A stretch of DNA of 22,657 nt. Origin: Smittium mucronatum. Lineage: Eukaryota > Kickxellomycota > Harpellomycetes > Harpellales > Legeriomycetaceae. The stretch covers positions 1 through 22,657 of the forward strand of contig LSSL01004392.1 in the NCBI GenBank assembly GCA_001953115.1, given 5' to 3'. The notes under the pieces were generated by a model. That model was not told the origin of the DNA and did not search any database. It saw only the letters and a program-made list of their open reading frames with translations. Below are positions 1-9,630 of this stretch, piece by piece; within the stretch, counting starts at the first letter, position 1; each line of letters starts with the position of its first letter. The translations under genes were made by a program, and so were the position numbers.

Positions 1-2050
1 CAATGCTTTACGATCTGTTTTGAATATTTTGAGCTTGTTTGTGAGAGAAAAAAGGCGAATATCGCATAGAAAACTTTCTCCAGTTTCAAAGACCTAATTA
101 TGGAATAGATTTAATATTTTGAATTTCAATCTCATAAAAACATACTAAATACAAACATTACTATCATCATCCCAACCCGAAAAAAAAATAACGTAAATTT
201 AAATTTTTTTGGTTAACACAATACTAAATTTAATAGTAAATAGTAAAATCAATTTCATTTGCCGAAAGAGAATATGAGATAATTGATTTTGACTATTTTT
301 GAAATTATTTTTGAATTGCGATTATTTTGCAAAAAGTTTCAAAAAAATGATCATTTTTCCAATTTGTTCTATCTTTATTTATATACTATATATCAATTTT
401 AATACCTTGGTAATAAGAGTTTTTTTAAGGATGTATTTTTTTAAATGTCATATTAAATCGTCTTAATATTTGAGCAGAGATCATACGATTCAAATTTACA
501 AAATATATAAATCAATTAAATTTACCTTTTATTCTAAAATAATCTAAAAAAAATATACAGTTCTTTACTACTATACCCTAATGCTCCAGAAAATTCGGTA
601 ACTACAATTTTACAAGCGTATTTTTCAATAAATGAAAATAAAAATAGCTTTTATGTAAATATTTTTTTAACTCTTCTTAATTATAATATTTCTAATTGAA
701 TTTACCGATTATTTTTTTCACTTTCTTCTGACTAAAATGTATAATTTTTTATATATGATCATAACTAATGGTGATCCAATTAGCAATTTTATACAAATTT
801 GTTTAAAAAAAACCCAGCCTATGATATATTCAACAAAAAAATTAATCATGAAAATTGGGAATTAAAAAAAAAAATTAGTAATTTTTCAAATTTAAATACT
901 AAATAGTCAAAAAAATTTAAATTTTACCCATGAGAGGCAAAATTAAGTCAACTAGAGCTTTTTTTAGTTTTTCTACTGTAATTTAAATTTAAAATAATTC
1001 TGATTTTTTTTAAATATTTTTATATGAATGTGTGTAAGCAAGCAAATTAAAATTTGCGGTTTTTAATAGGTCTGAATGTCATAAAAAAAATTATACAGAG
1101 AAAGTAATGTTATAAACTTCAATATATCTCCATGATACAAAGTGAACCAATGTTCTTTGTTTTTTAACTAGCCTTCTATTAATTATTTTCTCTTTGACTA
1201 AACTTCTAATTTTTTCTTTTATTTTATATATGTTTCAAGTGTAAAAAAAGTATTTTTGAGATGGGTTGTAATTATTAATTAACTTATCGGCTATTGATCA
1301 ATATATACATAAATAGATAATGCATCAAATATAGCTATATTTGGAATTTTTTTTAAATTTTATTTAATTGATCGAAAATGTTACTTTTAGCGATTTTTTT
1401 TTTGATTGTATTTAATTAAGCTCCCAATAAAATTTTAGTATTTCATCAACTTTCTAAATTAATAATATCCATGAATTATGCTGAATTTTTTACGGACACA
1501 GAGTTTAATTTCTTTATTGGGTTATAATTATCTTTGTTCCTTTTTTTCAATATTTTTTTCTGTAATTATTGCACTATGATATATTAACCATATGCGGCTC
1601 ATGATTTTTAGATCTATTGGGGGTTTTTTTAAAAAAATTCTATTGGAAGCTATACTTAACTTTTAGACCAATAATTGCCTTTTACCATTTAGGTATTTTT
1701 CTTGTTTTTCCATTTTGGAATACTGTAATATACTGTAATATACTTATTTGACTATTTTTGGTTTTCATTTCTTTTGATCCTCTATTTTTAAGCGATTTTT
1801 AGGGAAGAATATTTCCTGGATAAAATAAATAAAAATATTAGATTTTTTTTATAGGTAAACTTTGAAGCTATTGAAGTTCAATTAAACTTTGTAGTAAAAT
1901 ATAACTTTTATACTTCTGGCCAATGTATAATCATGTGCTTAAAAATCTAACTATTTTCTGAATCGATTTTTATTTCAACCCTTTTTGATCCGATTTGTTT
2001 AAAATATTTTTGATTAATTTTTTCAGGTAGTTTAAACTGATGCTGTTTAT
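1..2050. other. AT-rich gene-free stretch
   Basis: I see no reading frame of useful length and no family I recognise. The sequence is long A and T runs with scattered stops in every frame. A short tandem duplication (TACTGTAATA twice, 1721-1740) is the only local repeat that stands out. The base skew becomes T-rich on the plus strand from roughly 1.4 kb, so the 3' end of the minus-strand LINE described next may reach into this stretch, but no motif proves it. Confidence 0.6.
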
Positions 2051-2339
2051 TTATTAAAATTTTCTGTAGTTAATTGTTTTTTGGAATGCCTTGAAGTTAT
2101 TTTTTTAATATTTACAAAATTCCATCATAGTGGTGTCACTTTACTTAAATTTCTAATTTTAACCGATTTCAGATTTATAATAAACTCTGATAGTTGATTT
2201 TTATCGAAGATTTTTTCTGCTGTTCCAATAAATCTAGATATTGTGAAAATTCACCATGGTTTTTTTATTTCTTATCAGGACATAAATTTACTTTATGAAA
2301 AGCTTATTTAATTGGGAATTTAAATTTAATGGGCACATT

Positions 2340-3420
2340 CGTCCTAACTTGGTAAATAATATCAAATTTATAAAAGATGTTTTTGAGAATTGATTTTTAC
2401 ACTTAAAAGACTTGCGTATCTTATTTATTTCTTTGAAAAATATTTTAGAAATGAACAGTGTTCGCAAAATACCATACTTTTGGTAATAGATTAGTATTAT
2501 CCAAAAAAAACCTTAACTTATTAGAATTATTGAAGTTTTTCTAGCAGGCCAACTTCTTTTTATTGAGATCGATTATACTTGTTTCGAATATTTTTCGTTT
2601 ATTAGGTTATAATCAAAAAAATCTTCAAGTATTCTAAAGCCTCGGTAGTGTTTATAGATATGAAGTTTATTGAATTATATGATGTGTCACATATTTTTTT
2701 GGAGGTAGTTTTCTTAATGTTTATTTTTGCGTTTGAGGCCTGTAAATTTTATGTAGGGGTTTTTGTCAATAATTATTATTCATATCCATCTTTAATGAAT
2801 ACTAGTAGGCAGACACGTAGTTAAGCGATTTTAATCTTTTATAATCTATTTTAATTTTCTTTAGAATATTATATATAATCAAAAAAAGAGGCACTATGTC
2901 AATTTTATAAAGTTTTGGTGACATGGGGACCACCTGTTTCAGCTTTTGGTCTATAGAAAATACTTCTATATGATTTTTTTAGCATTTTTTTTTGTTTACG
3001 GGGGTTTTTTATATAACTTTCACGTTATATATAAATATAGACAATATTTTGAAGGTTCCAAGGCATAAAAATATGTGCTCCAAATTTACCCTATCTTAGG
3101 GATTTTATTTATCAAGCATAATTAAGTGACTGATAGTTTCTACTGGATTTGTTTTACTATTATATATATGAAATTTGGACTATAATGTTTTCTCAAAAAA
3201 TCTTTTGTTTATTATAAAGCCTGATTGTTTTCGTATATTGTTTTCGCAATTATTTTTTGTAGCCTATTTGCTATATTTAGATTATAATTTTTGGTCGGTT
3301 TTTAGTATTCAGTTATTTAAAGATTTTAAGTCATCCTTTTTTGGAAGCAGTAAAATTTATGACCCTTCATCTATAGAGTTCAAATTTTTAATTTTATCTA
3401 GTTTGTTATAAAGTCTCTGG
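2340..3420 (-). pseudogene. LINE reverse transcriptase domain, frameshifted
   Basis: This would be the polymerase that copies LINE RNA at the nicked target. Motifs in order on the minus strand: LLPKKDDLKSLNN (about 3354-3313), the pre-catalytic block seen before RT; QSGFIINKR (about 3226-3199), the 'QxGF..gR' motif; LIMLDK..P.DRVNLEHIF (about 3125-3070), matching the 'LDxxKAYDRV' catalytic block with its Asp retained; LKQVVPMSPKLYKIDI (about 2944-2890), matching 'LRQGDPLSPLLFxLAI'; a damaged catalytic box, LKSLNYVSAY followed in another frame by LLVFIKDGYE (2837-2776), where the family has 'YADD'; ASNAKINIKKT (2739-2707), the post-catalytic 'SNxKxNxxKT' motif; and YYQKYGILRTLFISKIFF (about 2500-2430), matching the conserved 'lLxxKlwYxlR' region. 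At least five frame changes plus stops make it non-functional. The order and spacing exclude a chance match. Confidence 0.8.
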
Positions 3421-4179
3421 AAGTTTCCGGAAGCTGGCACTTTAAAATATTTGAAAATGGTAAAATAGAGACCATCTTTTCCTGTGATTTATTATTCGGA
3501 GATTGATATAATTTAGAGTAAATCTCGTCAATTGATATTTTTTCGTTTATGGTTTCTATCTTTTCATAAAAAAATTTTAGTTTTATATTTTTAATAAATA
3601 TTTTCTGACTTATTTTATTTACATAACCCTTTGAAAACTGGTTTTTGTAAAAATAATCGCAAATAATTGAAATTTCTCAGTATCCAACCTTTTTTGGTCA
3701 TTATTGTTGTAAAAGGTTTCTATTTTTTTTCAGATATTTAATTATCCTGAATAAATATATATTAGATCTTTTGTAATTCTCTGAAAATTTTGATCTAAAC
3801 CCGATGATAAGGTATTAAATTTTCATGTTAGAAATAAATTTATTTGCTTGTTATTTTATTTATCATATTTTTCAAGTGTTCTTTAATTTTTTTTATTTGA
3901 ATCATTACCATAAGTCTGTTGAATACTCTGAAGGCCATTAAAAGATTTTTAATGTTATTTTTTTGAATTGTTTATTTCAAATTTCTTTTATATGAATTTA
4001 TTCGCTCTTTAATATTTTTCCGTGATTTAACGTATAAAGTGCAAATAGATAGTGCAATTTACATACTTTAAACCGCCACTTTATTTTCAAGGAGTTTGCT
4101 GTTTAGTTTCCACATAGAATATGCATATTTTTGTTTTATATACTAAATTTTTAGGTTTATTTACAAATGTTTATGATCT

Positions 4180-4870
4180 GGCATTGGGTCTGTTGATATT
4201 CATAAATCTTTTAGAGGACTATTGAGATTTCAGATAAAATGATGTTATTAATTATTGACTTATGGTTTTCTACAGAATACGCTCTCAGTAAAACCTATAT
4301 TTATTTGAATATAGAGTTCTATATGATCTGATCAAATCAAAATTAATTTATAGTGCTTTTGGATTTTTCGATCCAAACATTCTTTTTCTCATAGAGACAA
4401 AATACTTTTTTTTGTCCTCCATCATGTTTAAATCACCAAATAAAATCAATTTACCTGAATTTTATCCATTCACATTTACTTATTACATTTTTTTTAGTAG
4501 AAATTCCAAAATAATATTACTTAGTTCCTTTTTTTTGGCAGGTATAAATTCAGTATTATAAAATGCCTATTTTATATAGATAAACTCATCTCCGCAATTA
4601 TTATTTTCCTTTCATAAAATATAAATATTTTAGTATTTTTTATCTTTGGATTATTTATAATGATGGCATTATATATAGGCCATATTCATTTTTCTCTCAA
4701 GTATATGTTTCCAATGGGGTGTCTATATCTTTTATATTAACTTCTTGTATGAAGCATTGTCTAGTTGGGCGATTTTTTTTAAAAAGATTTAAAATTTTAA
4801 TTGTATTATTATTATTATCTGATATTAATTTTAGTTATATGTACTATTTTTATCTATTGATTTTTCAAAT
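4180..4870 (-). pseudogene. LINE AP-like endonuclease domain, frameshifted
   Basis: This is the N-terminal nicking endonuclease of LINE ORF2. Minus-strand evidence: CFIQEVNIKD (about 4760-4730) corresponds to the 'lQEth' box with the metal-binding Glu; KNEYGLYIMPSL follows it; KIIIAEMSLS, then HFIILNLYLP (about 4610-4540), matches the '..v..v......i.NvYaP' strand pair; and KLILFGDLNMMED (about 4445-4411) is the 'GDfN' catalytic motif, with Asp and Asn intact. In the region where the C-terminal 'SxIDriy...SDH' block should lie (4320-4180), only a loose NKYRF and a run of hydrophobic residues remain. A TGA interrupts the first half and several indels separate the blocks. The protein is not functional. 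It reads directly towards the RT domain on the same strand. Confidence 0.75.
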
Positions 4871-4933
4871 GTTTTTTATTAGCATTTTCCATCGTTTTTA
4901 GAAGGTCACGTTGTATTTAGTTAACTTCTATAT

Positions 4934-5125
4934 TTAATTATTGGGATTTTTTTTTTCTTCCCAAGTTGCTGCCGGGTTAGCCCTTGAATTATCTCTTATT
5001 ATATTTGAAAGTTTCTCATATGCTTGGAATTCACCATCTTTGATATCTTGGATCATGTATTTGTTTTTTTGGCCTGGCTCCATTATTTTGGCAATTTTTT
5101 TGCCCTTATTTTCAGGTATAAAAAA
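4934..5125 (-). pseudogene. Unidentified 63-codon open frame upstream of the LINE endonuclease
   Basis: This 63-codon stretch on the minus strand has no stop, while everything around it is full of stops. It runs from just after a TGA (5126-5128) to a TAA, without a clear ATG at its start. The peptide is charged and hydrophilic (PENKGKKIAKIMEPGQ early, AYEKLSNIIRDNSRANPAA later, ending TWEEKK). It lies immediately upstream of the LINE endonuclease on the same strand, the position of an ORF1 C-terminus or an ORF2 N-terminal extension. I do not recognise a domain. An exon remnant of an unrelated gene is the alternative. The open state may simply reflect chance in A-rich sequence. Confidence 0.3.
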
Positions 5126-5308
5126 TCAATAGATTGTATTAGTATTTTCTATGTGATAATTAAACTTTTTTTTCGTTGTCTTCAATGTGTTTTAAAAGTC
5201 ATTTCTTTCATTTAATCGTATTGCCTTTATTTTTTTTTCATTTTCATTTTTTATCATGGAATTTTAAAGATAATTTCATTAAAAATATACACTAAAAAGA
5301 TAAAAAAA

Positions 5309-5319
5309 GGGGGGGGGGG
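5309..5319 (+). repeat. G11 homopolymer tract
   Basis: Eleven consecutive G in sequence that is otherwise overwhelmingly A and T, preceded by a run of seven A and followed by purines. It marks the abrupt change between the LINE 5' side and the higher-GC island to its right. A second tract of exactly the same length lies at 6431-6441. Confidence 0.9.
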
Positions 5320-5795
5320 AGATAAATAAAAAAGAATATTATTATAACCAAAATAAGCAACTCTGTCTGGTTATTGGCTAATTAAATATAGAAAAGAGTG
5401 CAGTCTACAAATCTAAAGATCGCCCCCAGGTATTTCTTCAAGAATTTTTACTCCTGAAGCTACATGATGTCAAGAATTATTCTCTTTGTAAAGGAAAAAT
5501 AAATCATTGAATGTATTAAGATCCTAGTCAGAGCTTAGCTCGAACTTTATTAATAAAAATTAAGATCCCACAAAAATGTGGGATTTAAAGACATGAATTT
5601 CCTAAAAAAGCCAGTATACGCAAAGATCTGTCAGAATATCGAAACCTATACTTGTACACTAGAAAATATAATAAACTGAGCTAAAAAGTCTATATTTTTT
5701 TTCAAGATCGCCCTACTCTGAATTTCAATCCTAGGAATCGCTGTGAGCTGTCTCCAATACTCCTAACATAGAATATTACAACACACTGTGAAGTT
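5320..5795. other. Higher-GC island of unknown origin
   Basis: This segment is clearly richer in G and C than its surroundings and contains ordinary-complexity words, for example two copies of AAGATCGCCC-like sequence (near 5417 and 5704; the second reads CAAGATCGCCC). No frame stays open for more than a few dozen codons. Plus-strand pieces such as CKGKINH or FLKKPVYAKICQNIE are not recognisable. It holds a perfect hairpin at 5565-5584. It lies between the LINE 5' end and a tentative Tc1/mariner terminal repeat. It could be a non-autonomous element, the LINE 5' UTR, or decayed host sequence. Confidence 0.5.
5565..5584. repeat. Perfect 8-bp stem hairpin
   Basis: ATCCCACA at 5565-5572 pairs perfectly with TGTGGGAT at 5577-5584 around an AAAA loop. 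G/C pairs are rare in this region, which makes the stem stand out. No T-run follows it, so there is no reason to call it a terminator. Confidence 0.6.
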
Positions 5796-5796
5796 A

Positions 5797-6832
5797 TAGT
5801 ACGGTCACTTCGAAAAGTACACTAATTAAGCCCATAAAATAATTTAAGTTTTTTGACCTTTAGCGTTTCTTTTTTGCACTTATCAATTTTTTCCTATGAT
5901 AGTTTGTTTAGTATCATTTTTCCACCAGTTTTTTTCACAATTTTTTTTAGACTCACGCCACGAAAATTATTTCTACTTTAACCGTCAATTGTAATTTTAT
6001 TATTTATTTTGCTTTACTCTGTTATTCTCAAAAATTTTCTACAAAAAATCCTAACTCCAATATTTATTTAGATTTATTGAAAATGTAAGGGATAATTTTA
6101 TTGAATTGGCTCTCGCTGTTAGGGGATTTAGGTAAATTATTTGTATTTTTTTTTTAAATTTATAAACGGGTTATTAATTTATATTAATTTTAGTCATTTG
6201 TAATTTTTTTCCCTACTTATACTTCTAAATCTTGCGGGATTCTTTCGCCTGTTAATACTAACATTTTAAGTTTCTATGAGAAAAAAACGTTTATCTTTTA
6301 TTACCCAAATTATTCTTTAATAGTTCTTTACATTTAGTACATCAATGAACTTGTTTCTAGAAGTATACGTCATGCTTTTGTACAATATTCCCATAATGAT
6401 TAATTTTTTCGTCCAAAATATTGATAATTTGGGGGGGGGGGTTCTTTTTTTTCTTTTAAAAAATGTTTTACTACTTTTAGCTGGTTATGATTCCAGCTTT
6501 TAGTGCCTTATGAACATGATATCCAAAACTTCAATGATTTTTGATAGTTAAGAATGAATGGCTTATCTTACTTCTCATTACTGAGGCCATTATAAGATAG
6601 TGTTATTATTAATTTTTGTTGACTAATATAGTCTGTAGTTCTATCAAAATATTTATTTTAGTTATATTTTGTATACTTTTTTTTCAATTTTCAGTTTCAT
6701 TAATGATTTTAAATTTAACGAATAAAATCCTATTAATACAGTCTATTTCCATTGTATTTATTTTTCTTATATTTTTTTACTAAAATCAGGCAATATTCAC
6801 TGCATTTTGTTAGTGTACACTTTTATACACAT
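5797..6832 (-). mobile_element. Possible Tc1/mariner-type relic
   Basis: Tentative. On the minus strand, two blocks resemble the ends of a Tc1-family transposase in the right order. FFSHRN followed by LTGERIPQDLEV (about 6280-6230) resembles the 'FqqDNxpkH....wl......lewP' block around the second catalytic Asp, which here would read Arg. SLKKIVKKTGGKMIL (about 5975-5930) resembles the C-terminal 'RvxxVIkaKGgxtkY' tail. The flanks share a short inverted repeat: GAAAAGTACACTAA at 5812-5825 against the reverse complement of 6809-6825, which reads TAAAAGTGTACACTAA with a two-base insertion. The implied length of about 1.04 kb is short for a full Tc1 element. The first catalytic Asp and the final Asp/Glu were not identified, nor was the helix-turn-helix. 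TA dinucleotides next to both ends are uninformative at this base composition. Confidence 0.3.
6431..6441 (+). repeat. G11 homopolymer tract (second copy)
   Basis: Eleven consecutive G followed by T-rich sequence, the same length as the tract at 5309-5319. It lies within the tentative Tc1/mariner relic, in a stretch where no transposase motif was assigned. Confidence 0.9.
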
Positions 6833-6839
6833 TATTTCT

Positions 6840-9560
6840 TTCTATTGTTTGATTAAAATGAATCTATCTAGCATCAATGTTATTTTATACTTGTCTTAAA
6901 TTTTAAAGAGTTTTTTTGTGTTTTTGTATGGTGGAACATTATTTTCATTCACTAAGTTCAAAAAACTGTTCTGAACTTAGAAATTCTTTAATTTGTCATA
7001 TGCTTGACTTAAAATTAGATATTTTTTATAGAAAAAATTGTCTTTTATTAATTTTTTTCTCTTTTTTAATTGGTTATTTTTTGAAATTTCTTCAAATGGA
7101 AAAAGTGAGGAATTATTTTCACAAAAATATCTATGAATAATAATAAAATTTCGCTATTTTAAATTTTAAATTTATTTATACAATTACTATTTTGAAAAGA
7201 GATGATTGTGATTTAGCAATTAAGTTATGTAAATGAAGATAATAAGTTTTTGGTATAATTATTTTTATGTTTGATGAGTTTAATAAGAAAATACTTTTGT
7301 CTTAATTCGAAGATTTTTTTTTCAAAAAATTAATCAAGCTTTCTTCTGAAGGCTTTTAATATTTAAGTCAAAAATTTAATAAATATATATTTGAAATGAA
7401 CATTCATTATTAACGGGAGCTAATAAAAGAAAAAATCATCAAAGAATTATAATTAAATAAAAAATCAATTTAGTAATAAGAATTTGGACAAATTTTGTAT
7501 TATATTCTTAATATTGGAATATATAAAAGCTAATGGTGAAAAAAATGATCATAAATAATCCTCTATACATATATGTTGTACTTATGTGAGACCACAATTG
7601 GTTATATTTTTTAATATTTATATACCCTTAAGCAAGTTGGCAGCTTATTTCGTTATTCAAATCTTTATTTGAATCAATCATTATTAATTGATAACTAAGT
7701 TAAAATAATTTTTTATTACATTTATATAATAAATAATTATTGAAGTTTTAAAAACCCAATTAAATTGGTTTATTTTAATTAGGGATACTTTAATAAAAAT
7801 AATTGATATTTACAATATCATCAAACAAAAAAAACTTCTAAAAATAAACATTAAGAGGTTTATAGAGATTTTAGATATAATTTAATTATATTTAAATGAC
7901 TAAAAAAAGTAGAAAGAAAAGCCCGAAAATCATTTATATTAAAAAAATTTAATAATTTTTCGATATCATACAAATTTTTAAATTTTGAATAATTTAATAA
8001 AATAATTTTATTTATGATTGATATTTATATTTCAATCTCAATCCAAATTTAGCTAGCATTTGTTTATGCGATCTCATTTATTATCCGATATCAATAACCA
8101 TAGCATTGGAATTTGATTTTCCGCTGTTTGAACTTAGATTTTGTTTCTGATTTGTATTTAGCATTCATTTCCAATATTGCTTATACAACCGCTTCAGTAT
8201 TTTCTAGAATTAGGGTTTACTTTTTTCTCTATTTTAGCATCCTAATTTATTATTTTTATTTTTATTTTGTACTGATTTAGAATTTGTGATTGCATTAATT
8301 TTAAAAATCGAATTTACTTCTGAGATTTCTTTAACTTTTGAGATTGAAGTTTTGAATAAGTTGGAGTTTTCTATGAGTTTTGCCTTTGTTTTTGAATCAA
8401 ACTAAACATTAAAATTTAATTTTAGAATATGTCATATTAATTATATTTAATTTTTATGTCATAACAACTAGTATACGATTTAATTAATTAATAATTCAGA
8501 AATTTATAAAATTTTATTATTTAAATTTCAATTTTATACAAAAAGTTATTTAACAGTAAAATATAATTGAGAAGAATAAAAAATAACTAGTTTGATACAA
8601 TCGTTTCGATCTAAAACGAATTATCTGTATTGAGTTTTTTTCAAAAATTAAAATAAAATTAGAAATGTGTTTACAAAAGAATAGAAAAAAATTATCAATT
8701 GCATATAAAGTAGGATAAATTTAAAAATACGATGATACTTAATAATTCCTGAAAATAAATTAGTTCTTTTCTTGTGTCAATAAAAGCATATCTAAGCATT
8801 ATTCCCAGAACAAAGAAATATTTAAATTATTAGTCTATTCATACAAAAAATATAGAAAAAATAAAAATACCTAAAAATTTATAGGAAAAAATATAGTGTA
8901 AATGCCATATAATTTTCAATTGATAATAACATCTTAATAATAAAATCAATTTAAAAATAAAGAATTGTTCTATCCAAATCGCAATCACAATAATAAAGCT
9001 TATTCAGTTATAATATCAAAACCTAATGCTAAGTATAAAGCATTAGAAGTATAAAAAAAAGCCTACGTTTTGCAATTGAAATTGAAAAAATTAAAGCAGA
9101 ATAAAATCACAAATAATAAAAAGATAATTAAAGATAATTCTAATGCAATTTAAAAATTTAAGATATAAGGGAGAGCTAAAGCGATCGTATAATCAATTAA
9201 CATGGAAATCGCAATTTTGATTGAATATAAATCATGAATAATATTAATGTATTAAAATATAAATAATCTAAATATTATAAGATATAGAAAATTGTTGCTT
9301 TTTTTTTTATGGTAAACTATTTGCTGATTTTTTTTAGACCTTTTTTTCTGATTTTTTCTGAAAGAATAAAAATCGTGTCTAGTATTTCTAAAAATTTATA
9401 AAAAAATTTATAATAAGAGTATTTTTTTGAGTATAACGAAAATCTCAAAGATTCTTATAATTTTCACCAATGTTTTATTGGATAAAAGAAACTAAAAATA
9501 AATTTAACTTAGTAATCAATTAATAATGAGCGATTCAAGAAAAGACTTAAATCACAAAAT
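6840..9560. other. AT-rich stretch without recognisable gene
   Basis: The plus strand carries a 74-codon ATG frame at 6916-7140 (hydrophobic, rich in Phe and Leu), and the minus strand there reads as Lys-rich fragments. Neither resembles a family I know, and I do not call a gene. Around 7.1-7.2 kb the plus strand changes from T-rich to A-rich. From 8000 to 8400 the plus strand is again T-rich with slightly more G and C, but no frame survives. No RNA gene was seen. Confidence 0.55.
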
Positions 9561-9562
9561 GA

Positions 9563-9630
9563 GGGGTAAACTCAACTAAGGGTCTCAATCACGTATAAAG
9601 GGGTTAAGCTAAGTGGGGGTTAAATAAAGT
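9563..9630 (+). repeat. Three imperfect GGGGTTAA-type direct repeats
   Basis: Three G-rich units occur close together: GGGGTAAACTCAACTAAG at 9563-9580, GGGGTTAAGCTAAGT at 9600-9614 and GGGGGTTAAATAAAGT at 9615-9630. They share a G4-5 run, a TTAA-like core and a following TAAG/TAAAG. This is the only G-rich patch for several kilobases. No inverted counterpart was found elsewhere in the window, so I do not call it an element end. Confidence 0.45.

Larger units (their letters stand above)
2080..5290 (-). mobile_element. Decayed non-LTR retrotransposon (LINE, APE type)
   Basis: Read on the minus strand, this T-rich segment carries remnants of a LINE ORF2 in the canonical order: AP-like endonuclease (about 4870-4180), linker, then reverse transcriptase (about 3420-2340). 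The distance from the endonuclease GDLN motif (about 4430) to the start of the RT domain (about 3400) corresponds to some 340 residues, normal for such proteins. Every domain is split among frames by indels and stops, so the copy is dead. The 5' end is placed near 5290, where composition changes abruptly beside a G11 tract. The 3' end is not resolved: no poly(A) (it would be poly(T) on the plus strand) or target duplication was recognised. Not seen: a clear ORF1 zinc finger or an RNase H domain. Assignment to a particular clade would need a profile search. Confidence 0.75.

Noticed and set aside
3175..5215. Plus-strand ATG frames of 60-78 codons (3175-3411, 4719-4901, 4941-5132, 5024-5215)
   Set aside because: They are hydrophobic Phe/Leu-rich shadows. 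The minus strand of the same places carries LINE endonuclease, RT and associated sequence.
7565..7600. ATATATGTTGTA resembling the DIRS terminal repeat
   Set aside because: Only about twelve bases of low-complexity sequence match and the similarity does not extend, so chance is likely.
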